A stretch of DNA of 64,000 bases, taken from positions 1 through 64,000 of the forward strand of contig NZ_JALJCK010000018.1 of assembly GCF_022899355.1 (NCBI RefSeq), given 5' to 3'. Position numbers and translations under genes: made by a program. A model generated the notes under the pieces. That model was not told the origin of the DNA, searched no databases, and saw only the letters and a list, made by a program, of their open reading frames with translations. Shown in pieces: positions 26,154 through 37,200 of this stretch; the stretch's first letter is position 1; each line of letters starts with the position of its first letter. Origin of the DNA: Shinella yambaruensis (GTDB lineage Bacteria > Pseudomonadota > Alphaproteobacteria > Rhizobiales > Rhizobiaceae).

Positions 26154-27425
26154 ATGACCGAACGACTGACATACGAAGAGGACGCCCCGCGGGGGAAGGG
26201 CAGCCTGGCGGCAAGCCAGGACATGGCCACGCGCCTGTCGGCCACCGCCCGCAAGCTGCGTTTCTCCACATCCAGCCGCAGCGCCCTCTACAAGGCCGCC
26301 GGCCTGCGGCCGCAGCTGTCGGAGCGGCTCTTTGCGGCCGCCATCGTGCTGGTCACCATCTTCTACCTGGTCGTGCCAAACGCCCTTTCGATCGTCTATT
26401 TCGGCTATCTCGCCTCCGACCAGTACCAGACGGAAGCCCGGTTCACCGTCCGCTCCTCGACGCCCGCCATCGGCAAGGACCAGATGGCGAAGGTCACGGG
26501 CATTCCCAAGGCCAAGATCGTGCAGGACACGCAGATGGTCACGAACTACATCGAGAGCCGTGACATGCTCGAGCTCCTGGAGGAGGAGGTCGGCCTCAGG
26601 GCCATCTATTCGGACCCGGCCATCGACATCTGGGCCCGCCTTCCCGAGGACGCCACCATAGAGGACCGCCTCGACTACTGGCAGGACATGGTGACGACCG
26701 TGATCAACCCTTCGAGCGGCATCGTGACGGTGACGGTCCGGGCCTTCACGCCGGAAACCTCCCACAGGATCCTCGAAAAGGTCGTCTCCGCCTCAGAGGT
26801 CATGGTCAACCGGGTCAACGACCGCATGTGGAGCGATGTTACTGCGACGACCCGCGCAAACCTCGATGCGGCGACCGTCCAGCTGCGCAAGGCCCGCGAA
26901 GAGCTTCAGGCTGCCCGCAACCGCAGCGGCGTGCTGACGGTGGAAGGCAGCTCGCAGATCCTGTCCAACCTCATCAGCACCGTCGAGGGCGAGCGGCTGA
27001 AACTGCAGCAGCGCTACGATTCGCAGATCGTCTCCGTCTCGAAGAACGCCCCGCAGATGCGCGTCCTCCTGCGGGACATCCGCAGCAAGGAGGACCAGGT
27101 CGCACAGCTGCGCGCGCAGCTCGCCGGCGAAACCGCCAAGGATGCCAACCTCGCCGACATCCAGCTCGACTTCTCCCAGCTCCAGCTGGCGGAAAGTCTT
27201 GCCGTGCAGCAGTTCTCCTCGAGCGTGAAGGCCTTCGAGCAGGTCCAGTTCACGAGCCGGCAGCAGCTGCTCTATCTCGATACCTTCCTGAAGCCGCGGC
27301 CGCCGGAAGAGGCGGAATATCCAAGGCGCCTGCTGTGGATCATCGGGACCGCCATAGCGAGCCTGCTCGCATGGGGCGCGACGCTCGGCCTGCTCGGCAT
27401 CCTTCGCAACCACATTGCCCATTGA
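26154..27425 (+). CDS. KpsE-type capsule export inner-membrane protein (second copy)
   Basis: 423 residues with the same design as the gene before kpsT: cytoplasmic N-terminus (about 70 residues), membrane helix (LFAAAIVLVTIFYLVVP), a YLASDQYQTEARFTVRSS segment closely matching VAADQYTAEARFAVRSL of the first copy, periplasmic coiled coils, PPEEAEYPRR and a final membrane helix. ATG 26154 was chosen, since upstream codons overlap kpsT. Two co-polymerases in one operon suggest separate roles or heteromeric assembly. Confidence 0.88.
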   Translation: MTERLTYEEDAPRGKGSLAASQDMATRLSATARKLRFSTSSRSALYKAAGLRPQLSERLFAAAIVLVTIFYLVVPNALSIVYFGYLASDQYQTEARFTVRSSTPAIGKDQMAKVTGIPKAKIVQDTQMVTNYIESRDMLELLEEEVGLRAIYSDPAIDIWARLPEDATIEDRLDYWQDMVTTVINPSSGIVTVTVRAFTPETSHRILEKVVSASEVMVNRVNDRMWSDVTATTRANLDAATVQLRKAREELQAARNRSGVLTVEGSSQILSNLISTVEGERLKLQQRYDSQIVSVSKNAPQMRVLLRDIRSKEDQVAQLRAQLAGETAKDANLADIQLDFSQLQLAESLAVQQFSSSVKAFEQVQFTSRQQLLYLDTFLKPRPPEEAEYPRRLLWIIGTAIASLLAWGATLGLLGILRNHIAH

Positions 27426-27434
27426 AACCGCGCC

Positions 27435-28553
27435 ATGCATCTCGGCCATACCGTACGCGAAAGACTGTACAGGGCGCTGCCGAAGCCGGCGGCGCAGCGC
27501 GCCGGCGATTTTGGCGGCAGCACCGGGATCCGCCGCCTTCTCGTCCTGACGAAGCCGGGCAATCCGAGCTTTTCCTATTATATCGAGGATCGTCTTCGCG
27601 CGCTGGCCGTACCGGCGGAGGTCCGCGCCCTTAACGCCAGGCTCGACGACCTCGATCCGCACGGGACGTTCGTGATCCTGTGCCGCTACGTCAAGCCGCG
27701 GCAGCTGCTCTGGCTGCGGCGCCATCGCCGCGCGCTTTCCGGCATCGGTCTTTTCGTCGACGACGACATTGCTGCCATGGTTGCCGCCAACGACGGGCCG
27801 CTGGACTACCGGGCCTATCTTTTCGGCATGGGCGTCCTGCCGCTGCCCCTGCTCAACGGCCTGCTCACCCATCTGTGGACCTCGACGGAGCCTCTGGCGA
27901 AAGCCCTTGCGCAAGGCGGCCTGACCGCCTCCATCCTGGCGCCGCGGCCTGGACGAGAGCACTATCGCGCAACCGGAAGCCAGCCGGCTGCGGGAGACGC
28001 CGTGCGCATGGTCTTTCATGCCACGGGCGCCCATTTCTCCGAGCACCAGTTCCTGGTCCCGATCGTTGCCGACATGCTGGCGCGCCACGCGCATCTGTCG
28101 TTCGAGGTGATCGCGGAAGGCGCGCCCATCCGATGGTGGAGCGACCTTGCGGCCGATCCGGGGCGCCTGCACATACGCACGCCCCTGCGCTGGCCGGATT
28201 ATTTCCGGGAAACCGCGTCGAAACCTGCCGATATCGCCCTCGTTCCATTGCTGCCGGGCAAAACGAACGATAGGAGATCCGATACGAAGCGGATCGACGT
28301 CAGCCGCCTGCAGGCCGCCGCGATCTATGCGAACTGCGATATCTACCGGAGATGCGCCATGCCCGGCGAAATCTTCGCCGATCCCAGGCCGGAGGCATGG
28401 CGGATGGAAATCGACCGCCTGGCCACCGACCCCTTCCTCCGGCAACGGGCGCGCGAGGCGACGATGGCATCGATGGCGATCATGCGCGAAGCCTCGCAGC
28501 CGGGCTTCCCGGGCCTCACGCTTCACCAGAACGGATATAGCCATGACACGTAG
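27435..28553 (+). CDS. Probable glycosyltransferase (GT-B-like)
   Basis: 372 residues, soluble. IRRLLVLTKPGNPSFSYYI at the N-terminus and a C-terminal half with MVFHATGAHFSEHQFL and ADIALVPLLPGKTNDRRSDT, which resembles the nucleotide-sugar binding end of GT1/GT4-like enzymes. The overall family is not certain. Its 3' end overlaps kpsM by 11 bp, so it belongs to the export operon, unusually placed between kpsT and kpsM. Confidence 0.6.
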   Translation: MHLGHTVRERLYRALPKPAAQRAGDFGGSTGIRRLLVLTKPGNPSFSYYIEDRLRALAVPAEVRALNARLDDLDPHGTFVILCRYVKPRQLLWLRRHRRALSGIGLFVDDDIAAMVAANDGPLDYRAYLFGMGVLPLPLLNGLLTHLWTSTEPLAKALAQGGLTASILAPRPGREHYRATGSQPAAGDAVRMVFHATGAHFSEHQFLVPIVADMLARHAHLSFEVIAEGAPIRWWSDLAADPGRLHIRTPLRWPDYFRETASKPADIALVPLLPGKTNDRRSDTKRIDVSRLQAAAIYANCDIYRRCAMPGEIFADPRPEAWRMEIDRLATDPFLRQRAREATMASMAIMREASQPGFPGLTLHQNGYSHDT

Positions 28554-29340
28554 CGGCAGGCCGCCGATCCTCGACGCCTTGCGCGAGAAACGCAATGTCA
28601 TGACCGCCGTCATGCTGCGCGACATGCGGACACGCTTCTTCAACCACGGCCTCGGCTTCCTGATCGTCTCGCTCTGGCCGCTTGCCCATATGCTGATCCT
28701 GATCGGAGTCTATACGCTGTTCGGACGTACCGCCCCGTTCGGAGACAGCCTGCGGATATTCTTCCTCACCGGCCTTATCCCCACACTGACCTTCATGTAC
28801 GTCTCCCGGTTCATGTGTCTGTCTCTCGCTCTGAACCGGCCGATGCTCGCCTTTCCCGTGGTGAAGGTCCTCGACATCATGGCTGCCCGCGCGCTCCTGG
28901 AGATCACCGCAGCTTTCCTGACGCTCTTCTTCGCTTTCACCCTCCTATTGCTACTCGGCGACAACCCCTTCCCCCGGGACCCCTTCCAAGCCTTCTATGG
29001 CTATCTGGCGCTTCTCCTGCTTGCCATCGGGGTTGGATCGATCGCGGGCGTCATCACCATGTTCTTCAGTTTCTTCGCCACGCTTTACGGGCTCTCCATG
29101 ATCCTGGTCTACATCCTGTCGGGCACCCTCTTCGTCGCCTCCGCCCTGCCGGAATCGCTCGTCTATCCCCTCTCCTTCAATCCGGTTCTCCATGCGGTCG
29201 AGTGGATGCGAGTCGCCTATTACGAAGGCTACAGCGACCGGGTTCTCGACAAGGAGTATCTCATCGGCTTCGGAGTGACCTCCCTCTGCCTCGGCCTCCT
29301 CATGGAGCGGATGCTGCGCCGGATCATGCTCGAAGGCTGA
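28543..29340 (+). CDS. kpsM: KpsM-type ABC-2 capsule export permease
   Basis: 265 residues with six hydrophobic segments in ABC-2 topology. The N-terminal VMLRDMRTRFFNHGLGFLI and C-terminal FNPVLHAVEWMRVAYYEGY are characteristic of KpsM/RkpT-type permeases. ATG 28543 lies inside the end of the preceding gene; a longer frame upstream is out-of-phase overlap. It pairs with the KpsT ATPase 2.4 kb upstream. Confidence 0.93.
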   Translation: MTRSGRPPILDALREKRNVMTAVMLRDMRTRFFNHGLGFLIVSLWPLAHMLILIGVYTLFGRTAPFGDSLRIFFLTGLIPTLTFMYVSRFMCLSLALNRPMLAFPVVKVLDIMAARALLEITAAFLTLFFAFTLLLLLGDNPFPRDPFQAFYGYLALLLLAIGVGSIAGVITMFFSFFATLYGLSMILVYILSGTLFVASALPESLVYPLSFNPVLHAVEWMRVAYYEGYSDRVLDKEYLIGFGVTSLCLGLLMERMLRRIMLEG

Positions 29341-29346
29341 GGACCC

Positions 29347-31533
29347 ATGGCACTGCACATCATCGCCAAGAGCGACCTGCAACAGGCAGCAGGCGGAAAG
29401 CCGGATGAGTGGGAAAGCACGGGTGACGACCCGGCCTTCCATATCGTCCTGCCAATCCGCCGCAATCCCCATCTCGTCCTGTCGCTGGCCTGCGATGAGG
29501 AGGACATCGACCCGAAGATCTATGTCGATCGCGGCTTCGGCTTCCGGGAAAAGGACGCCGTAGCGATCGCCCCGGGGCGCGTCTTCCTGATCCAGGCGGA
29601 TGTCGGGCGCTACGGCCTCATCCGCGCCCTGCGCGTGGATCCGGCAAGCTTTCCGACCCGGCTGACCTTTCATGCCCGCGCCTTCGGGACGGCGGCCGAA
29701 GCACAGGCCTATGCGCGCAGCCTTGCCGCCGGCACGGAGAACCAGGCCGGCATGATCGACCTCGGCCGCCTGCCGCGCCTCAAGCTGCCGGTTCCGCGCC
29801 TGTCGTTCCGCCGCCGGGCGAACCTTGCCGGCCGCTATGCCGATGCCTGCTACGCCCTGGCCGAGGCTAAGCCGCCGATGGCGCTTCCGGCCGGGGACGA
29901 TCCCTGGCTCAGCATCGTCGTTCCCGTCTACAATGCCCCGGCGCGCTATCTGGACGATCTCGTCCAGTCCTTCCTGGCGCAGAAGGAGACGGGTGCCGAA
30001 CTGATCCTCAGCGACGATGCCTCGACATCGCAGGAAACAAGGCGATGGCTGGCGAAGCCGCCGCCGCAGGCCACCATCAGGATCGTTCGCAATGCGGCCA
30101 ATGGCGGCATCGCGCATGCGACGAATGCCGGCCTTGCCGAGACGGTCGGGCGCTGGGTGACGCTTCTCGACCACGACGACGTCATCGCCCCCCATGCGCT
30201 GCGCCTCGTCCGCGAGGCGCTCGCGCGCAATCCGGATGCGCTGTTCCTCTATACGGACGAGCTCGTCGTCGACGATGCGCTGCGGGCGACCGGGCTAATG
30301 TTGAAGCCGGCCTACGATCCCGTCCTCCTGACCGGCGTGAACTATATCAACCACTTCTCCTTCTACAGGCGGGACCGCCTTGCCGGGATCGGCAACCTGC
30401 GGACGGGCTATGACGGCTCGCAGGACTACGACCTGCTGCTGCGCTATCTTGAGGGAGCCGCGCGGGACCAGGTGCTCCACCTGCCCTATCCCGCCTATTG
30501 GTGGCGGCGCACGGGCCACACCTATTCCCGAAAGTTCCTCGATGCGGCGACGCAGGCGGCGCGAACCGCCATCGCCGACCGCTTTGCCCGCGAGGGCGTG
30601 CCGGTCCGTGTCGAGGGCGCGATCACCGAGACCCTGCACCGCGTCCTGTTCGACCGCGCCGCAACGGACTGGCCCAGGCTCTCCGTCATCATTCCGAGCC
30701 GCAACGGCTACGACCTCATCTCCCGCGTGCTGAGCGACCTCCTCGAGAAGACGGATTATCCGGCCCTGGAGGTCATCGTCATCGACAACGGAACGACCGA
30801 CATCCGCGTGCTGGACCTCTACAAGTCCTATTCCGTGCGCTTCCCGGCCTTTTCCGTTCATATCGAGCCGGCAACGTTCAATTTCGCCCGTGCGGTCAAC
30901 AAGGGCATTTCGCTTGCCGGCGGCGAGCACTACCTCATCCTCAACAACGACATCGAGATCATCGAGCCCGGCTGGCTGAAGGAGATGGTGTCCTGCCTCT
31001 CCTTCCCCGGAACCGGCGTGGTGGGTGCCAAGCTGCTCTACCCGAACGGCAGGATCCAGCATGCCGGCGTCATAGCAGGCTTCGGCGGGCTGGCGGGCCA
31101 CTGGTACCTCAACAAGAACCGGAATTTCGGCGGCCCCCTGAACCGGCTTCATCTGCGCAATTCGATGACCTGCGTGACAGGCGCCGCCATGCTGCTTTCC
31201 GGCGATTGCGTGCGGGCCGTCGGCGCCTGGGACGAGGCCTCCTTCGCCGTCGCCTATAACGACGTGGACTATTGCCTGAGAGCCCACAAGGCGGGGTTCA
31301 ACGTCGTGTGGACACCCTTCGCCTGCCTCTACCACCACGAATCCGCTTCCCGCGGCTCGGATCTTTCCGGCGAACGGCGGGCCCGCTTCGAGCGGGAAAA
31401 GCACAATCTGCAGCGCATCCACGATACGGCAGCCTTCCAGGACCCTGCAATCAACCCTGCCTATGATCGCCGGCACTCCGATCCGGCGGTGCTGATCCCG
31501 ACGGCGCTCTATCCGGAGCGGCGTTGGCGATGA
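29347..31533 (+). CDS. Glycosyltransferase with two GT2 domains
   Basis: 728 residues. After about 185 N-terminal residues of unknown fold there are two GT-A family 2 domains: first about 190-400 (LSIVVPVYNAP, LLDHDDVIAP), second about 445-650 (LSVIIPSRNGYDL, LILNNDIEI, GTGVVGAKLLYP). The D-containing metal-binding motifs are DHDD and NND. It could add two different sugars or act as a polymerase. Last gene of the export operon. Confidence 0.9.
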   Translation: MALHIIAKSDLQQAAGGKPDEWESTGDDPAFHIVLPIRRNPHLVLSLACDEEDIDPKIYVDRGFGFREKDAVAIAPGRVFLIQADVGRYGLIRALRVDPASFPTRLTFHARAFGTAAEAQAYARSLAAGTENQAGMIDLGRLPRLKLPVPRLSFRRRANLAGRYADACYALAEAKPPMALPAGDDPWLSIVVPVYNAPARYLDDLVQSFLAQKETGAELILSDDASTSQETRRWLAKPPPQATIRIVRNAANGGIAHATNAGLAETVGRWVTLLDHDDVIAPHALRLVREALARNPDALFLYTDELVVDDALRATGLMLKPAYDPVLLTGVNYINHFSFYRRDRLAGIGNLRTGYDGSQDYDLLLRYLEGAARDQVLHLPYPAYWWRRTGHTYSRKFLDAATQAARTAIADRFAREGVPVRVEGAITETLHRVLFDRAATDWPRLSVIIPSRNGYDLISRVLSDLLEKTDYPALEVIVIDNGTTDIRVLDLYKSYSVRFPAFSVHIEPATFNFARAVNKGISLAGGEHYLILNNDIEIIEPGWLKEMVSCLSFPGTGVVGAKLLYPNGRIQHAGVIAGFGGLAGHWYLNKNRNFGGPLNRLHLRNSMTCVTGAAMLLSGDCVRAVGAWDEASFAVAYNDVDYCLRAHKAGFNVVWTPFACLYHHESASRGSDLSGERRARFEREKHNLQRIHDTAAFQDPAINPAYDRRHSDPAVLIPTALYPERRWR

Positions 31534-31864
31534 GCATCACGCAACGGGAGCCAGGGCCGGCACGGTTTCCGCAGCCCGGATTGAGCCTTTGACGAGAATG
31601 TTCTTCGCCACCACCAGGAAGTGCAATTTTTTGCCTATCGCCCTGCGGTTCGGTGAAATATATGCCTTCAATACAATTGAAGCAGCTGATCTGCTTGTGT
31701 CCACAGCAGTGAACTGATATGAGCACAGCAATGAAATCCGCATTGATTTCCATTGTCAGAGCAACTTCCCCTCAAATTACCCCCCTGGAGTTGAAGAGCG
31801 CATAAGTTGTTTGCCGACCTGTCATGAAGATTACATCGTTATAGTATCGAAGGTATAGTTGAGT
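31534..31864 (+). promoter_or_regulatory. 331-bp intergenic region with nested inverted repeats
   Basis: No credible gene. It is AT-richer than its neighbours. It contains a perfect inverted repeat CTTCAAT-ACA-ATTGAAG (31666-31682) overlapping a second one, AAGCAG-CTGAT-CTGCTT (31680-31696); the two share bases and cannot fold at once. It separates the export operon from wecB-wecC and probably carries the promoter of the latter. Confidence 0.45.
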
Positions 31865-32995
31865 ATGCGGATAATGACTGTTTTTGGAACGCGGCCCGAG
31901 GCGATCAAGATGGCGCCGCTCGTTCTGGGGCTGGCCGCCGATCCCCGGTTCGAGGCCCAGGTCTGCGTCACCGCGCAGCATCGGGAGATGCTTGATCAGG
32001 TTGTCGACCTGTTCGGAATCGTCCCCGATTTCGACCTTGACGTCATGACCTCCGGACAGGATCTCTACGGCGTGACCGCGACCATCCTCACCGGCCTCAA
32101 ATCCGTCCTGGAAACCGCGCGGCCGGACATGGTGCTGGTTCACGGCGACACCGCGACCACGCTGTCCGCAACGCTCGCATCCTATTATGCCCGCATTCCC
32201 GTCGGTCATGTGGAAGCGGGGCTGCGGACGGGCAACCTCTATTCTCCCTGGCCGGAAGAGGGAAACCGGCGGGTGACGGGCGCGCTGGCGGCGCTGCATT
32301 TCGCGCCCACCGAGACATCCCGCCAGAGCCTCCTGCGGGAGAACGTTCCGGACGAACGGATCGTGGTCACGGGAAACACCGTGGTCGATGCGCTGTTGCA
32401 GATGGTGGAGCGCCTGCGCACGGATGCCGCGCTGGATGCCGACATGACGCAGCGGTTCGGCTTCCTGGCGTCCGGCCGCCGCATGGTGCTGGTGACCGGC
32501 CATCGCCGTGAAAGCTTCGGCGGCGGCTTCGAGCGGATCTGCCAGGCCCTGCGCCGTGTTTCCGAGCGGTTTGCCGACGTGGACGTCGTTTATCCGATGC
32601 ATCTCAATCCGAATGTGCGCGAGCCTGTGCAGCGCATCTTGGGCGGTGCGTCCAACATCCACCTGATCGAGCCGCAGGACTACCTGCCCTTCGTCTGGTT
32701 GATGAACCGCGCGCATGTCATCGTCACGGATTCGGGCGGCATCCAGGAAGAGGCCCCCTCGCTGGGCAAGCCGGTCCTGGTGATGCGCGACACAACGGAG
32801 CGCCCCGAAGCGGTGGAGGCCGGGACGGTGCGCCTGGTCGGCACGCAGACCGATGCCATTTTCGACTGGACGGCGCGGCTGCTGACCGACCAGTCGGCCT
32901 ATGACGAAATGAGCCTTGCCCACAATCCCTATGGCGACGGCAAGGCGGTGACGCGCATCCTGAATGCGCTGGAAAGGTTCGGAGCCAACCCATGA
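31865..32995 (+). CDS. wecB: UDP-N-acetylglucosamine 2-epimerase (non-hydrolysing)
   Basis: 376 residues. The N-terminal [15 protein letters not shown], the [14 protein letters not shown] stretch, HVEAGLRTG and the C-terminal [11 protein letters not shown] are family signatures. It makes UDP-ManNAc from UDP-GlcNAc. ATG 31865 gives the canonical N-terminus; a TTG at 31859 has a better spaced GAAGG and would add two residues. It overlaps wecC as ATGA. Confidence 0.95.
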   Translation: MRIMTVFGTRPEAIKMAPLVLGLAADPRFEAQVCVTAQHREMLDQVVDLFGIVPDFDLDVMTSGQDLYGVTATILTGLKSVLETARPDMVLVHGDTATTLSATLASYYARIPVGHVEAGLRTGNLYSPWPEEGNRRVTGALAALHFAPTETSRQSLLRENVPDERIVVTGNTVVDALLQMVERLRTDAALDADMTQRFGFLASGRRMVLVTGHRRESFGGGFERICQALRRVSERFADVDVVYPMHLNPNVREPVQRILGGASNIHLIEPQDYLPFVWLMNRAHVIVTDSGGIQEEAPSLGKPVLVMRDTTERPEAVEAGTVRLVGTQTDAIFDWTARLLTDQSAYDEMSLAHNPYGDGKAVTRILNALERFGANP

Positions 32996-34293
32996 GCAAA
33001 GCTTTCGACACGGTCTGCCTGGTGGGGCTGGGTTATATCGGGCTGCCGACGGCGGTGGTCTTTGCCCTGCGGAGCATCAATGTCGTCGGGCTGGACGTGA
33101 ACCGCACGGCCGTCGACAAAATCAACCGCGGCGAGACCCATATCGTCGAGCCCGGCCTGGAAGACGCGCTGCGGCGCACGGTCACCGCAGGCCATCTGCG
33201 CGCAACGACCGTCCCCGAGCCGGCCGATGCCTTTCTGATCGCCGTGCCGACGCCCTTCCTTGAAAATGGCGGCGGACGGGATCCGGACCTCAGCTATGTC
33301 GAGAAGGCGAGCCGCTCGATCGCGCCGGTGCTGAAGGCGGGCGACCTGGTGGTGCTGGAATCCACGAGCCCCGTCGGCGCGACGGAGCAGATGGCGGCAT
33401 GGCTGGCGAACGAGCGCCCGGACCTGACCTTCCCGCAGACGCACGGCGAGGCCTCCGACATCCGGATCGCGCATTGCCCGGAGCGGATCCTGCCCGGCCA
33501 TGCCCTGACCGAGCTGGTGACCAACGACCGCATCATCGGGGGCATGACCGAGGCCTGCGCCACCCGGGCGCGCAACCTCTACAAGCTGGTGGTGGAAGGC
33601 GACTGCATCGAGACCGATTGCCGCACGGCGGAAATGGCAAAGCTCACGGAAAACAGCTTCCGCGACGTGAACATCGCCTTCGCCAACGAGCTGTCGCTGA
33701 TCTGCGACCGGCTCGGGATCAACGTCTGGGAGCTGATCCGGCTCGCCAACCGGCATCCGCGGGTCAAAATCCTTCAGCCGGGCCCCGGCGTCGGCGGGCA
33801 TTGCATCGCCGTGGATCCGTGGTTCATCGTCAGCCAGGCGCCGGAAGAGGCGCGCATCATCCGCGCTGCCCGCGAGATCAACGACGGCAAGCCGGAATGG
33901 GTGCTGGCAAAGGTGCACCAGGCCGTGGCGGAACACGTGGCGGCGACGGGCAAGCCCGCCCGCATCGCCTGCTTCGGCCTCGCCTTCAAGCCCGATATCG
34001 ACGATCTACGCGAAAGCCCCGCCCTTGCCATCGCGGAGCGGCTTGCCAATGCCTATCCGGGACAGGTCGAGGTGGTGGAACCGTTCATCGAGGCCTTGCC
34101 GCCCGCCTTCGCCGGCAAGGCAGTGCTGGCGTCCCCCTCGGAGGCGATCGAATCCTGTAATGTCCTTGTCATACTGGTTGATCACAGTGCCTTCAAGGCG
34201 ATCCCGGTGCCAGTCGACAGGGGAACGAAGATCATCGATACTCGGGGATTGTGGATCGGTGCGCCCCGGCACGAAGGTAAAAACCAAAGATAG
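32992..34293 (+). CDS. wecC: UDP-N-acetyl-D-mannosamine dehydrogenase
   Basis: 433 residues of the UDP-sugar dehydrogenase family. NAD-binding VGLGYIGLP at the N-terminus, and the catalytic cysteine in [11 protein letters not shown] (Cys271), where the WF ending is typical for the ManNAc enzyme. It oxidises UDP-ManNAc to UDP-ManNAcA, so the polymer should contain N-acetylmannosaminuronic acid. Coupled to wecB through ATGA. Confidence 0.94.
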   Translation: MSKAFDTVCLVGLGYIGLPTAVVFALRSINVVGLDVNRTAVDKINRGETHIVEPGLEDALRRTVTAGHLRATTVPEPADAFLIAVPTPFLENGGGRDPDLSYVEKASRSIAPVLKAGDLVVLESTSPVGATEQMAAWLANERPDLTFPQTHGEASDIRIAHCPERILPGHALTELVTNDRIIGGMTEACATRARNLYKLVVEGDCIETDCRTAEMAKLTENSFRDVNIAFANELSLICDRLGINVWELIRLANRHPRVKILQPGPGVGGHCIAVDPWFIVSQAPEEARIIRAAREINDGKPEWVLAKVHQAVAEHVAATGKPARIACFGLAFKPDIDDLRESPALAIAERLANAYPGQVEVVEPFIEALPPAFAGKAVLASPSEAIESCNVLVILVDHSAFKAIPVPVDRGTKIIDTRGLWIGAPRHEGKNQR

Positions 34294-34298
34294 AAATA

Positions 34299-37200
34299 AT
34301 GGCTGAAAAATATCTTGGCGACGACCGTATTTTCGACAGCCTTGTTTCAGCGGCTGAATCCTTAGGCATACTTGGCAGGCCGGAATCAGCAATTGAAATT
34401 CTAAAGAATGCGGCGCTAACAAGATCAAGCGCTGAAGTATTCAAGAATATTATAAGCAAAGCCAGGCTTGTCCACGATATAGATAGCGTGGACGCGGCGG
34501 CCCGGGCGCTGAGGAAGATCCATGGCGAGGCCGGCGACGCCGAAGCGCTCCTGGCCCTGGAGCGCCTGGTCGCTGCTTCTCCCCGGCAGGAGATGCGCAG
34601 CCGCCTTCCGCGCGTTGCCGGCATCATGGATGAATTCACAACGGCAAGCTACGCGCCGGAATGCATCTATCTGCCTCTGAACCCGCGGACAGCCTGCCAG
34701 CAGATCAAGAACTTCCGGCCGGATTTCGTTTTCGTGGAATCGGCCTGGCACGGCAATGACGGCGCCTGGACCAGGATGGTCAGCACGGTTTCGGACGAAT
34801 TGCGGCAGATGCTCGAATGGTGCCGGTCACACGGCGTTCCGACCGTGTTCTGGAACAAGGAGGACCCGGTCCACTACCATTCATTCCTGGACACGGCATC
34901 GCTGTGCGATCTGGTTTTCACCACGGACATCGACTGCGTTCCGTCCTACAAGGACGCGCTCAAGCACGACAACGTCTATTTCCTGCCCTTTGCGGCGCAG
35001 CCCCTCTTCCATAATCCCCTGGCGACCCTGGAGCGCAAGGATGCGTTCAATTTCGCCGGATCGTACTATCTGCGCTATCCGCAACGCCAGCGCGACCTGG
35101 CGACCATCCTGGATACGGTGGGCGGCTTCAAGCCGGTCGAGATCTATGACCGCAACCATGGCCGAGAGCATCCCGACTACAAGTTCCCGGATCGCTACCA
35201 GCCGCTCATCCTGGGGAAACTGCCGTTTTCGGAGATCGACAAAGCCTATAAAGGCTACCGCTACGGCATCAACATGAACACGATCAAGCAGTCGCAAACC
35301 ATGTTCGCCCGCCGCGTGTACGAGCTGATGGCGTCGAACACGGTCGTGGTCAGCAACTTCTCGCGCGGGGTCCGCACGATGTTCGGCGACCTCGTGCTCT
35401 GCTCGGACAATCGCGGGCAGCTGGCGACGGCGCTGGAGGCCTTGACCGGGGACGATACACACTATCGCAAGTTCCGCCTGCTCGGCCTGCGCAAGGTGAT
35501 GCAGGAGCACAGCTACGCGGCGCGCATGTCCTACATCCTTTCCAAGGTTCGCCGTTCTCCGGTGCAGCCGGATGACGCAAGCGTCGCCCTGTTCGCCGCG
35601 GCGCACGATGCGGATGCGGTTGCCCGGCTTGCCGCTGCATCCCGTGCGCAATCCCATAGGGATCACAGGCTCTACCTTCTGGCCCCCGGCGGCGCGCCGG
35701 AACTCACCGGGCCGCAGATATCTGCCCATGACAGCCTGGAGTCATTGGTTGCGGATGTCCTGCGCAACAAGGACGGCTTTGCGTTCTTCGGCCTGCTCCA
35801 CGACCGGGATCACTACGGGGCGAACTATCTGACGGACCTCGTCCTGTCCCGGCGCTACAGCACGTCGGATGCCGTGGGCAAGGGATGCCATTTCGACCTG
35901 CGCGACGGCGAGCCACGCCTTTGCCAGGAGGAGCAGCGCTACGGCTTCGTGCAAGCCCTGCCGATGCGGGCCGCCCTGGTGCGAAGCCGGCATCTGACGG
36001 CGGAGGCGATCCGGGAGATGCTGGACGCTCCCGAAACGGCCGCCATCTCGGATCCGGGGCTCCGCCTGCTGGCGGTCGACGAGTTCAACTATTGCCGCGA
36101 CGGCGCCGGCGACGGGCAGGCCGAGGCCATGGCAGCCGATCTCGACATCGCGTTCCAGGGTATAGAGCTCGATACGTTCTATTCCATCGCGGAATCGCTG
36201 AAGCCGGCCTCCCGCCGGATGCGCTCCTCGGCCAGGGCCGGGCTGACCATCCATGACATGGCCTCGAAGCTCACCGGTACCGCGCAATTGAAGGTCGCCG
36301 TCGAGGGGGACGAGCTGCGTGTGGTTTCCCGGCTGGCCAGGGACAAGCACGCCTATCTCTGGATGAGGGAATTCTACAACCGCGAAACGCTGGATCTGTT
36401 CGAGCAGAGCATGATCCATTTCCAAATGGAGAGCGACACCCAGGGTGCATCTCTGGCTTGCGAATATTACACGAATGGCCGCGAGAAACTCGGCCATACC
36501 ATGTTGAAAGCCGGCGGAAGCCATGCTCTGGCGATCCCGGTGGAATGCACACGGCTTCGTTTCGGTTTTCGGGTAGCAGGTCCCGGAACACTGCGGATCG
36601 GCGGAATGTCCTTCGGCGCGGACAGGGCGATATCCCCGGTGGTGGCAGGACCTTCGGATATGCTGGTCCTGACCAAGCAGTACCCTTCCTACGAGGACCT
36701 CTACCGATACGGCTTCCTGCATAGCCGCGTCCGTGCGTACCGGCAGAACGGGGTCGGGGTCGATGTGTTCCGGCTCAATCCCGGCATCGAGAAAAGCTAC
36801 GACGAATTCGAGAACATCGACGTGGCCAGCGGCGACGAGGCGCTTCTCGACGCGACGCTGGCGACGGGCCGCTACCGGCATGTCCTGGTGCATCTGCTGG
36901 ACCACGGCATGTGGCGGGTGCTGGCGAAATACCTGGACCGTGTAAAGGTCACGATCTGGATTCATGGGGCCGAGATTCAAGCGTGGCAACGCCGCGCCTT
37001 CGAGTTCCCGCATATGAACCCCAAGGATATCGAGCAGCAGAAACGGCGGGCCGCCTCCTATCTGGCCCTGTGGCGCGAGGCCTTCCAGACCGAGAGCGCC
37101 AATCTGCACTTTGTTTTCGTGTCTGAAACCTTGCGCCGCGAGGCGACCGACGATGTGGGCATCGCTCCTCCGCCGGAGCGGACCTCGATCATCCATAATT

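Noticed and set aside
31537-31753. Small minus-strand frames in the gap before wecB
   Set aside because: No Shine-Dalgarno sequence, no family resemblance and overlap with the inverted repeats; considered as a transposase remnant but no signature supported it.
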